Assembly (NCBI GenBank): GCA_963691815.1 | Contig: OY829662.1 | Location: 21,082,776 to 21,146,775 of the forward strand | Direction of reading: 5' to 3' | Origin: Echiichthys vipera | Taxonomy: Eukaryota; Chordata; Actinopteri; Perciformes; Trachinidae | Length of the DNA stretch: 64,000 nucleotides | Shown here: positions 55,590 through 64,000 of the stretch, piece by piece | Position numbering within the stretch: position 1 is the stretch's first letter | How the letters are laid out: each line of letters opens with the position of its first letter | Translations under genes and position numbers: made by a program | The notes under the pieces: model-generated | Database searches by the model: none | The model's input: only the letters and a program-made list of their open reading frames with translations | What the model was told of the DNA's origin: nothing

Positions 55590-58500
55590 CTGAAAGAGAA
55601 GCAAGCGCGGGACGCATGTTAACACGGGGCTCCTGCAGCTTTAAAGACTTTAAAACGAGCCATGGAAACACTGTAACAAAGCACAGGAGGGAGAACACAC
55701 CGGCTGCTGTGGTTAACGTCAAAGCACTTTTATATACAAGACGATTAAAAAGGAGAACATTTTGACAGATACGGGTAGAACAACAGCTCCAAATGTACTG
55801 CCATGTACTTTGTTTTTACACTAACTTCTCTGAAGATTCTTCTTTTTTCTCTTATTAAAAAATACTGTCTGACGTCCTGCAGTGTTATTTGTAAAATATT
55901 TGATTTCACGCGATTGTCACACACATTTTCGCGGTCACATGAAGTGATGGAGCCGTCGCATCAGAATACTGAGAACTGAATTTGTCCATTGGTCTCCAGG
56001 CAGCGTGACATTTAAACAGGATTCGTATGACTTTAAAGCACTTTTAAGGTCCATTTTCAAGCTTTCCAAGCACCTTAGGGCTCTGATAAATTACATATTT
56101 CTACAAATAAGATGCTATTATGCTATAAACAAGAGAAATTGTGTTTAGTAATACCAGAAGTTTAAGAAATTAAATTAAATTTCTACAGCTCTTTGTTGTG
56201 AACAAAATGCGGATATGATTTCAAGCATTTTCAAGCACTTTATCCAAAACTCAAGAACTTTTCAAAACTTGAAAACCCAACAATGAAATTCAAGCACTTG
56301 TGCGGACCCTGATAAAAAACAGAAGCTTGTTTAAAAATTAAAGTCTTATATCAAGTTTTTATCTTTAATTCTGCTTGTAAATTAAAACCAGGCTGAGGGG
56401 AGCCTGCTTATATATTACACATTCTCCTAGCCAGCTCTGATTGGTCAACAGTCTTCTGAGGTTAACCTGCTGCAGAATGGGTTACCATGGTGATCATCTG
56501 GCGTTGAGCCCAGAGATAGTTGGCACTAATCTTTTTTGCATTTGAATCTCTGCATTCAAACCCGCGGTTCTGTGCTCACCCGTTCTCCGCTGTTGCTGTC
56601 TCCTTGAGCCCTGCCTCCTCTGCAGCCCCACACCGGCACGGACACGGGCAGCGAGCGGGCCAGAGCCATGGGGTTGGCGTGACGAGACGAGTACGCCGCC
56701 TGACCCATAGCCATACCGCGCGTTGGCGGGGGAGCATCCTCGCTCAAAGAGCCTAGCGCAGGGGGGAAAAAAAATGTAAGCGGATGACGCACTAATGTGG
56801 ATCCGTGCGCCGAATGTGACACCGGACTCTTACCGTCAGTGCTCTCTTCTTCCCCGTCGGACTCGAAGAACGGCTCGCAGTCCCGGGACAGAGAGTCCTC
56901 GTCCATGGAGAACACACCTGAAGCACAATGACCAGAAATTGCTCAGAATCGCCGCACATCAAAGCACCGAGACAGATCAACTGCGTCGCTCCTCACCAGC
57001 ACTTTCATTCCCGTAGGGTCTCCTCTCATCCATGTCCTCCTCCTCCTCCTCCTCTTCCTCGTCCTCACACTCTTCTTCCAAGTCCTCGATCACAGACCTC
57101 TGTCTCCCCTGCTCGGCTTCCAGCGCGCACTTCTCCCGTTCCCTCTCCCCGTTGGCGCCCTGCCCGGTCCCAGCTCCTGAGTTGTAGATCGATGGGTAGC
57201 TTTGGGAATACAGTCTGCTGTTTGGACTAACTCCGCCCACGCTGCCGTCTCCTGGAAAGTTCTGGAACAACAACAAAAAAAAGGTTACAGGTGTGAACGT
57301 TTGGGCAGAGTGCAGTATTTTTTACCTTATTTTACTGTTTGCATGATTTAAAAACATACATAGACAAAAAATGACAAATGATAAACTGTGCAGGGACAGG
57401 AAAAAAAAAACCCAGAGGGCGTATTTGAATCCTCCACCATAAAACAATTCACAAATTATTGAGATTTCAAAATACGCAAAACATCATAAAGGGGATAGTA
57501 AACTTATGACAAAATATGTTTGGTAGCAACAATGATAAAAAAGAACAATGATAATTTCCATTTAAAAGAACAAAACCATAAGGATGTGATGTGATGTGAT
57601 GTGATGTGATGTGATGTGATGTGATGTGATGTGATGTGATGTGATGTGATGTGATGTGATGTGATGTGATGTGATGTGATGTGATGTGATGTGATGTGAT
57701 GTGATGTGATGTGATGTGATGTGATGTGATGTGATGTGGTGTGATGTGGTGTGATGTGATGTGATGTGATGTGATGTGATGTGATGTGATGTGGTGTGGT
57801 GTGGTGTGGTGTGGTGTGGTGTGGTGTGATGGCCCCTGAACAGCGATCCTCTGAGTAAAACAAATAAGACATTTACAGCATTCATAAAACAGCAGTAAAA
57901 TTTTCATATTTTGGTTCCCCGAAATCATTTTTTCAATCATCATCATCATCAATCATTATTTTTAGGAGGATGAAGATGTGATGATTTACGAGTTTAACAT
58001 GAATGTAACTGTGAGTTTGCTTTAGAATAGGTCTTAAACAGGAATATTCCCTTCACTTAAAAGTATTTTGAGATTAAAAACACATGTTTGAAAGTATTTA
58101 CGTCATAAATAGTATGAATCTGGAGTTTCTGAAATAAAGAGGCAGAAGAAATATGTGACTCTGATCAGGTAATGCAATCCTAACAAATCATTCCTGGAGG
58201 ACCAAAATCATGTGAGGAGTAGTTTGCAGCATATGCGGGCCACTCACCCCTCTGTGTCCGGGGTCAGAGGTCAAGTCGACCACCAGCTTGGTTCCTCCCT
58301 CTCCCCCCGCCTGGCGCGTGTGCTTCTGGGCCGTTAGCATGGTCGTGGAGTGCAGCACGCCGATGTCATCCATGTAGCGGCGCGCCGACTCGGCCAGAAA
58401 GCCTTGACCCCACGCGTTGTAGGAGAAATCGCACTCCTTAGGAAAGGCACTGCCGCTCTCCCGTCTCCTGGTCCCATCTCCGCCTGCGGCCGATGACCGG

Positions 58501-58640
58501 AACTTCTTACACGCTGTGAGAATGGCCAGGTCGCAGCCAGACTTTTGGCAATACGCTTCCGCAGCGGAAAGCAGCGCCTGCCAGCTCTCTTTGTGGTTGT
58601 CTGGGATCTCAGGCTCGGATGACTTGGTGATGGAGGCCAT
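55452..58640 (-). CDS. akt1s1: Proline-rich AKT1 substrate 1 (PRAS40)
   Basis: PRAS40 is a cytosolic mTORC1 component; it inhibits mTORC1 by binding Raptor until phosphorylated by Akt and mTORC1 and captured by 14-3-3. Exons 58640-58248, 57261-56997, 56917-56834, 56752-56580, 55589-55452 (1053 bp) encode 350 residues, longer than the roughly 256 of human. Seen: N-terminal helical region with SWQALLSAAEAYCQKSGCDL and FSYNAWGQGFLAESARRYMD; acidic run at 190-210; TOS-like VFSMDED at 221-227 (human FVMDE); SLPVSVPVWG at 281-290 (Ser285 = human Ser183); HIAASMKALL at 313-322; Akt site PRPRLNTGDF with Thr343 = human Thr246. The start ATG is the only one in frame before an upstream stop. Non-coding 5' exons upstream are likely. 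Confidence 0.95.
56040..56310. repeat. Dispersed repeat, family D (uninterrupted copy)
   Basis: Reverse complement of the split repeat at 29037-29680; lies in akt1s1 intron 4. Landmarks: TTTCAAGCACTTTATCCAAA, AATTCAAGCACTTGTGCGGA, AATTACATATTTCTACA. Confidence 0.6.
56580..56752 (-). CDS. akt1s1: akt1s1 coding exon 4
   Basis: Completes Gly248 and encodes SLSEDAPPPTRGMAMGQAAY through SLPVSVPVWG to SGER; acceptor GCGCTAG, donor GTGAGC. Confidence 0.93.
56834..56917 (-). CDS. akt1s1: akt1s1 coding exon 3 (TOS-like motif)
   Basis: Encodes VFSMDEDSLSRDCEPFFESD then GEEESTD; acceptor GTGCTTCAG, donor GTAAGA. Confidence 0.93.
56997..57261 (-). CDS. akt1s1: akt1s1 coding exon 2 (acidic region)
   Basis: 88 codons plus one base: NFPGDGSVGGVSPNSRLYSQ to YGNESAG, including an uninterrupted Glu run at residues 199-206 encoded by repeated GAG/GAA codons. 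Acceptor TTGTTCCAG, donor GTGAGG. Confidence 0.92.
57583..57830. repeat. (GTGAT)n pentanucleotide array in akt1s1 intron 1
   Basis: About 49 copies, with scattered GTGGT variants at 57736-57752 and a nearly pure (GTGGT)n block at 57792-57828. In coding sense it is (ATCAC)n. Open frames of His, Ile, Thr and Ser repeats across it (57467-57952, minus) are artefacts. Confidence 0.95.
58248..58640 (-). CDS. akt1s1: akt1s1 coding exon 1
   Basis: 131 codons from MASITKSSEPEIPDNHKESW to LVVDLTSDPGHRG; donor GTGAGT at 58247; phase 0 end. The overlapping frame 58334-58810 is a shadow. Confidence 0.93.
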
Positions 58641-59093
58641 AATGGTGCGACGTGTCGATTACAGCTTTCTAATATGGACTGACCTGATGAGAAAACTGAG
58701 CAATGCTGATGAATGATGAACAGTTTCGAGGTCGGATTTTCTGGGGGTAACAGACTTGGTGCAGTATTAACAGGTAACTTTGGTAGCTGCTGCGGTGTTT
58801 CTGACTTCACTTGTGTTCCTTCTGTCGTGCTGGTGTTAGTTTAAGTACTGGTGAAGATGCAGGGGGGAGATAGTGATCTATCAGGTCGAGAGGCACTCAG
58901 TGACTTTAAGATATGATTTACCGGGGGGTGTCCTTACACACTGGAGAGCCAGGGGAGAGAAGAGATGTTGCCAAGTTGCTGGTGATACCTGTGAAAGGAA
59001 ATTAAATAAAACAAAATCAAAGTCAGCTGTAAAATGGAAATACAGATGAGAATGTGGTGCATACAGTGCAATGGACATATCAGGGCTCAACAC

Positions 59094-59437
59094 TACAGAT
59101 CGACCCATATGGATTTTTTTTCGATCAGCCTTAGCCGATGACCGATAGGGACTGCCGATTTTCTTGAGCCGATATTTGGAGCTGATGCTACTTTTTCTCC
59201 CTCAATTTACATCATAAAAATGACTCAATGATGATAAAAAATGTGAAGAGTCTCAATTTAAAAAAAGGAACATTTATTGAACTTAAAAAAGGCGTCTCCA
59301 GCAACACGGAGCTGCCTTTGGACGCCTGTCTGTAAATAATGACGGTTGAACGCAGCAGCCCGCATCGGCCGATACGACACACGTAAAAAACGCAAATATC
59401 GGTAATATCAGCCAGCCAATGTATCGGTCCATCACTA
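59094..59437. mobile_element. hAT-like MITE with perfect 8-bp target duplication
   Basis: CTCAACAC occurs at 59086-59093 and again at 59438-59445. The termini TACAGATCGACCCATAT and, reversed, TAGTGATGGACCGATACAT are imperfect inverted repeats. The 344-bp interior is rich in CGATA/TATCGG words and non-coding. It lies upstream of akt1s1 coding exon 1. Confidence 0.8.
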
Positions 59438-59507
59438 CTCAACACTAACTTTTGAAAGCGAATCCCAGGTTGGCAACCAGACACTAGCTTTTAGTCACTG
59501 ACACTGG

Positions 59508-59912
59508 AAATGTGCTTGTTTCTACTATTCTGCTGTATTAACTGCCATAACATATAAGTCATATTCACATTACTATAGATATTATTATAGTTACTGGAAG
59601 CATCTCTGTCTCTGTGTCTGTGTCTGTGTCTGTCTCTCCCCGTCCATCTGTCCGTCTTTTCTCTCTTTCTCTCTCGTTTTCTTCCTCCCTCCAGTGCAGA
59701 CAGATGTCCGTCCTCCACAGAGCTGGGTCTGTCTGACGTTCCTGTCTGTTATAGGGAAGGTTTTCGTTGCCACCGTACTCTACGGGGGAATTGTTGGGAC
59801 TATGTAAATCATAAATAAGTCATAGAGTGTGGTCTTTACCTACTCTGTAAAGTGTCCTGAGATAATGATTTTGTTATGATTTGGCACTATAAATAAAATT
59901 GAATTGAGTTGA
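59508..59912 (+). mobile_element. Rex1-like LINE 3' UTR, plus orientation
   Basis: Ends AGTGTCCTGAGATAATGATT, TTGTTATGATTTGGCACTAT, AAATAAAATTGAATTGAG. Same family as 24607, 50013 and 63580. Confidence 0.75.
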
Positions 59913-60329
59913 AATATGGTAGCCATTTTTAGTCCCGTTATGCTTTGAGTCAATACGATACGATGCCGTCATTCGTCAGCTTAATAAAAGTTTATGATGG
60001 TCAGTTTTTCATTCAGGTTCGTCTCGTTCTTCTGAAGTTGAATCCATTTTTCATGGTGGTTTGTGACGTTGCAGGTTAGTTGAACTTTTCAACCCAAAGT
60101 CAAACAACTTAATCTGCTTCATCATCTTCTCTTATAGCGTTGTCACGTGTAGTCAGATTCCATTTGTGACACAGCAATATAACTAGTGCAACAAATACCA
60201 AACCATTATTTATTTGGAGCTGCACGTTTGGCTGTTCCTGTATTTGCTGTTTGAAAAAGTGATTGTCACTGAGCGCAAATAAAAGGCCAAAAACTCATCG
60301 GGACAGAAAGTCATTGTCAAACCCATCAA

Positions 60330-60455
60330 TTTGGGTTCGTGGGTTCAACTCCAACCTTCGGCCCTTTGCTGCTTGTCTCTCTCTCTCACACCCCATTTCT
60401 TGTCTGTCTTATATAATAAAAGGCTTGAAAACTGCCAAAAAAATATATAAACTCA
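60330..60455 (+). repeat. tRNA-derived SINE (family B) copy
   Basis: B-box-like GGGTTCAACTCC, then CGGCCCTTTGCTGCTTGTCT, a CT run, and ATAATAAAAGGCTTGAAAAC. Collinear with 10735-10858. Confidence 0.55.
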
Positions 60456-60459
60456 GACT

Positions 60460-60620
60460 AAACATGTTTTTTTATGGAAAAGCAATACTTTCATTCTGTA
60501 CCCCTCAAAACGCCCCATGGGTGTATTAGTATTATCATTATTATTATTTTTAAATATAGCTTTTAATAAAGATTCTACATATTTATGTTTAAATAAAAAT
60601 AAAAATGACATGCAAACCCA
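60460..60620 (+). repeat. Duplicated segment flanking the AT-rich satellite (left)
   Basis: TTTTTATGGAAAAGCAATAC, TTTCATTCTGTACCCCTCAA and AACGCCCCA match 62675-62790 (TTTTTATGGCAAAGCAATGC, TTTCATTCTGTACCCATCAA) in the same orientation. Confidence 0.6.
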
Positions 60621-61189
60621 GAAAACCCACAAGGGGGCTTGGCCTGTTCCTTACAAATATCCAACAACATTTAACATAAAGGAAAAATATATATATAATA
60701 AAATAAAATAAAACACATTAAAAACATATAGTGTATAATAAAGGACAGAACAAATAAGGCCAGTAAATATTTTTGTCCAAATCAGTTTTTGAATTGGAAA
60801 GCTGTGCAGAAGTTAAATCATTGTAAACAGTTGCTTCTTCTTTATTCTATAAAAAAATAAAGACATTGCACATTTAAATATGTGCAAATACATATAGAAA
60901 AACAATGCGTTTAAAGTAATGTGTCCCCAGATTGACGCAGCCCTCACCTCCTCCATGAGACACTAATCTATGCTAACTAGCTCTAATGCTACAGTAGCTT
61001 TCCATTGATCCTGTTTACTGCCACCTCTGCAGCCTCCTGTCTCGTGCTAAAAATGCACGTTACACACTCGTCCTGCACGGTGTCGCTGCTGCTGCAGCTG
61101 TTGTTGTTGTTGATCTCGTTGTTTATTCAGTTGTTGTTGTTGTGTGCAAACCCCCTCATGATGAAACCACTTTTCACCTCCATGTTGTT

Positions 61190-61425
61190 TTAAAAGGCTC
61201 GAGTCGAGACGCGCGAGAGTGTAAATGACGGAGCCGAGGTGAGGCGTTCACGTACCTGTTCGCTTTCTTTCTTCCTCGTTTCCAGATGTTTATCAATCCT
61301 GAACTTTACTTCTTTTTTGTGTCATACGTGTTCTACATTCTCCCACGGCTCTCTCCCCTAGCTAGGCTCCAACACCAGCAGCAAGCTAGCGACGGTTAAT
61401 GACGGCATAACCGCCCCACAGTTTC
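61190..61425 (-). promoter_or_regulatory. akt1s1: Candidate akt1s1 promoter / non-coding first exon
   Basis: A local CpG-rich patch (GAGTCGAGACGCGCGAGAG) with, in the minus sense, a GC box GGGGCGG near 61414-61420 and a possible donor ACAG|GTACGTGAAC at about 61249. A matching acceptor (TTTCCTTTCACAG, minus) lies at about 58989. This is inference from base composition and splice-like words only. Confidence 0.25.
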
Positions 61426-61904
61426 AAAATAAAAGCCGGGACAAGGATAGCGATTTTTTAAAATGTATTTATATAATCCCAAATGTTTTTTATGGATTAC
61501 TAAACATGACTTAAGTCTATCTATAAGTTTTTTATGGATTACTAAACATGACTTAAGTCTATCTATAAGTTTTTTGTGGAGTACTAAACATGACTTAAGT
61601 ATATTTCTATGTAAATCCCAAATGTTTTTATGCAGTACTAAACATGATTTCAATCTATTTTATATAATCCCAAATGTTTTTATGGAGTAATAAACATGAC
61701 TTAAGTCTATTTATATATAAATACATTAGGTTTTTATGGATTACCAAACATGACTTAAGTATATTTCTATATGAATCCATAAGGTTTTTATTGAGTACTA
61801 AACATGACTTAAGTCTATTTTATATATGAATCAATAAGGTTTTTATGGAGTACTAAACATGACTTAGGTATGTTTATATATGAATCCATAAGGTTTTTAT
61901 GGAG

Positions 61905-62350
61905 GAACTGAATCTAACACATCCGTATGCACGCTCAACTTTAAAAACCCTTTTCCGTTTCAGTATGTGGAGTGAAACTGTGGAACAGACTAGCGGAGGA
62001 GCTCAGACAATGTCCAACAATGAGTAAATTCAAACAGCGGCACAAACAGATGGTGTTTACAAGGTACAGGGAAGAAAACAAACAAACACTAGGGTTCTCA
62101 CATTTTGCCATACTTTGTCATTTATTCATTTTTACAAAAGCGGTTATTGGGTTGTTTGTTGGTTATTGTTTGTTTTGTTTGAGCGTATTAAAAAACAAAA
62201 ACAAAAAAAAACTAGATACTAAGTGGAGAAGGGGTAGGAATTAATAAGCTAATGCTTCTTCCTGCTCCTTTTCAAACATACAAAGGATTTTAGTGACTGC
62301 TGCTTCAAGTGTAATTTTCACATGTTTGAAATAAAGCATTCATTCATTCA
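61905..62350 (+). pseudogene. LINE 3' end (CR1/L2-like) inserted in satellite
   Basis: The frame at 61960-62090 reads VKLWNRLAEELRQCPTMSKF then KQRHKQMVFTRYREE, the typical C-terminal end of non-LTR reverse transcriptases (G-KLWN-LP---R----FK). A 3' UTR follows, with AAATAAAG and the tail (CATT)n at 62337-62350. It is 5'-truncated. The clade is not certain. Confidence 0.6.
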
Positions 62351-62380
62351 GTACTAAACATGACTTAAATCTATATACAT

Positions 62381-62455
62381 TAATTCATTCATCTTCAACG
62401 CTTGTCCCTGTCGGGGTCACTGGGGGCTGGAGCGATCCCAGCTGACATATATATG

Positions 62456-62508
<53 letters not shown>

Positions 62509-62518
62509 GTATATATAT
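62381..62518 (-). repeat. SINE family A tail fragment plus (TA)n
   Basis: ATTCATTCATCTTCAACGCT, TGTCCCTGTCGGGGTCACTG, GATCCCAGCTGACAT, followed by an interrupted (TA)n(TG) run at 62446-62518. Confidence 0.65.
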
Positions 62519-62674
62519 AAATCCAAATGTTTTTATGGAGTACTAAACATGACTTACGTATATTTCTATATAAATCCAAATGTTTTTATGGAGTAAACCC
62601 GTCAAAATGTTTTAAATAAAGTTTAATAAAAACTTAAAATAATAATAATAAGAATTGTGACTAAATATATATTT

Positions 62675-62790
62675 TTTATGGCAAAGCAATGCTTTCATTC
62701 TGTACCCATCAAAACGCCCAGTGTGTGAATTTATTTTTTATTTTTTTTAATTATAGCTTTAAATAATGATTCTATATATTCAACCTTTAA
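62675..62790 (+). repeat. Duplicated segment flanking the AT-rich satellite (right)
   Basis: Direct-orientation partner of 60460-60620. Confidence 0.6.
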
Positions 62791-63294
62791 GTACTAAATA
62801 CTATTACCTGTCAGATTCCCTCTAATTATGTAGGGTTCACCCTGAACATAATCTGCGCATAATCATTTATTTTTAGTTAAATGTTAAGTTTAACTGTAAT
62901 TTAAAAGAAATGTACTGAATTTATCTTGTGACAAAACTATTTTATTTTGAAGGCTAATGGCGTCTGCTCCTATCCGGTTTTGTTTTGATAGCTTGACGAA
63001 TCTCTGACGTCACCTGTTTACTGACTTCCAATCGAACGCAAGTCGCACACGTGAGCGAGCTCTGTGGGCGTGCTCGTACGCGCCTGGTTCTCGTGCACTT
63101 GTACGCCCCGTCAAGCAGCTGCTCACAGTCTCCTCTCCTGACAGTGGGATTAATAGTCATGTTAATATAAATAGTTTCTATATTTTATACTTTTTGTTTT
63201 CAGACTATTCGAACCCGCACTACGTGTAATTTATGTTTTTTTTAAATGTAATAAATATTGTGAGCTGCTGTCTCCTTTAAAATAAGATACGATA

Positions 63295-63420
63295 AGATAT
63301 TCCTTTATTAGTCCCACAAAGGGGACATTTCCTTATTACAGCAGCAAAGTATCAATAAGAAACAATAAAGTGAAGAAAAATATCAATATAAACACAGGGA
63401 AATATAAAATATATGAATAA
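63295..63420 (+). repeat. Dispersed repeat, family E-like fragment
   Basis: ATTCCTTTATTAGTCCCACA, AAGGGGACATTTCCTTATTA, CAGCAGCAAAGTATCAATAA. A partner-like end GCCGGTTGTACAGTCTGACA lies at 63602. Confidence 0.45.
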
Positions 63421-63599
63421 CTGAAACAATATATACAATATTTTTTAAATGTTTTAAATTTACACCAAGGCACAGAGGAAAACATTAGTATTTCACACTG
63501 TGGAGTGAACCCAGCTGGTGAACATTACTGTGCAGTTATTGTCATTATTTATTATTATTTATTATTATTGTTTTGGTGTGTGTGGTCTACTGGGAGCAG

Positions 63600-64000
63600 T
63601 GCCGGTTGTACAGTCTGACAGCTGCAGGAAGAAAAAAACCTGTGCAGGGCTACTTGTCATTCCTAGAGTCTCCAAAAGTAGAATGGGAGGCAGAGCCTTT
63701 AGTTACCAAGCTCCTCTCCTCTGGAACCAACTCCCAATTGTTTTTCAGGAGGCAGACACCGTCCCCATATTTAAGAGTAAACTTAAAATGTTCCTTTTTG
63801 ATAAAGCTTATAGTTAGCCCTCACTAGCCCTTAATTATGCTGCTACAGGCCCAGTCTGCTGGGGGATAATCCGGTTCCTGTTACTCTGAGCTTCTCTCCT
63901 CTGTCTGTATCATTCATGTCTCATCAATGCATGTTACTAATTCACTTCTTCCCCGGAGTTGTTTGTGCTTTGTCGTCTCTCAGGTCTCTGCTGATCGTGG
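63600..64000 (+). pseudogene. Rex1-like LINE: C-terminal ORF end and 3' UTR, runs off window
   Basis: The frame ending at 63817 reads SRMGGRAFSYQAPLLWNQLP, then FKSKLKMFLFDKAYS and a stop, the usual C-terminus of CR1/Rex1-type reverse transcriptases. What follows (GCTACAGGCCCAGTCTGCTG, CATTCATGTCTCATCAATGC, CAGGTCTCTGCTGATCGTGG) is the reverse complement of 50400-50610. The clade call is inferred from the (AATTGA)n tail of related copies. Confidence 0.65.

Larger units (their letters stand above)
61455..62600 (+). repeat. AT-rich ~45-60-bp satellite, interrupted twice
   Basis: The core TTTTTATGGAGTACTAAACA, TGACTTAAGTCTAT recurs about eight times at 61455-61904 and twice more at 62351-62600. 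The gap is filled by a LINE end (61905-62350) and a SINE tail plus (TA)n (62381-62518). Confidence 0.85.

Noticed and set aside
55296..55622. 108-codon plus-strand frame with a Leu-Ser run
   Set aside because: It crosses the (CT)n microsatellite and the antisense strand of akt1s1 exon 5.
57467..57952. Three overlapping His/Ile/Thr/Ser-rich open frames
   Set aside because: They are translations of the (GTGAT)n array in an akt1s1 intron; all three frames are open because the 5-bp unit lacks stops.
58334..58810. 158-codon minus-strand frame
   Set aside because: Out-of-frame shadow over akt1s1 coding exon 1; only the other frame has PRAS40 residues and a good donor.

Overview
This is nuclear DNA of a ray-finned fish, most likely a percomorph teleost. 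The evidence is vertebrate spliced genes with GT-AG introns, AATAAA polyadenylation signals, and a dense load of typical teleost repeats: RTE/Rex3-like and Rex1-like LINE 3' ends, tRNA-derived SINEs, hAT-, piggyBac- and Harbinger-like elements, and many mini- and microsatellites. No prokaryotic, viral, rRNA, tRNA or CRISPR feature was found. The species cannot be named from the sequence.

Three protein-coding genes can be reconstructed exon by exon, with all reading frames joining correctly. (1) emc10, plus strand, 26192-33747: ER membrane complex subunit 10. It has six common exons and two alternative last exons, each encoding a different C-terminal tail (250 or 256 residues). (2) A PRY/SPRY (B30.2) protein, plus strand, 43670-52761: five exons, 232 residues, no RING or other partner domain visible, not recognised by name. 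(3) akt1s1 (PRAS40), minus strand, 58640-55452: five coding exons, 350 residues, carrying the Akt phosphorylation motif, the SLPVSVPVWG motif and a TOS-like motif. Genes 2 and 3 converge tail to tail. EMC10 and AKT1S1 lie in the same chromosome band in human (19q13.33), so the window looks like a piece of that conserved synteny.

Layout. 1-26 kb: no gene recognised; intergenic (or a long intron of an unseen gene) with a 0.6-kb foldback, several SINE/LINE fragments and two related MITE-like inverted repeats. 26.2-33.9 kb: emc10, with introns carrying SINE, RTE-like and other insertions and a 28-bp minisatellite. 34-43.6 kb: intergenic, with a TTAA-flanked MITE, a 1.5-kb 31-bp minisatellite array and a decayed Harbinger-like transposase. 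43.7-53.1 kb: the SPRY gene, whose first intron holds a three-level nest of transposons. 53.2-61.4 kb: akt1s1, with a (GTGAT)n array in its first coding intron and a (GA)n tract fused to its stop codon. 61.4-64 kb: an AT-rich satellite broken by two retroelement insertions, then a Rex1-like LINE 3' end running off the window.

The three genes do not form one pathway: EMC10 works in membrane-protein insertion at the ER, PRAS40 in Akt-mTORC1 signalling, and the SPRY protein is of unknown role. I found no clear sign of a wholly new system. The most interesting items are the duplicated emc10 tail exons, the split B30.2 domain, the altered TOS motif of akt1s1, and the structured repeats.
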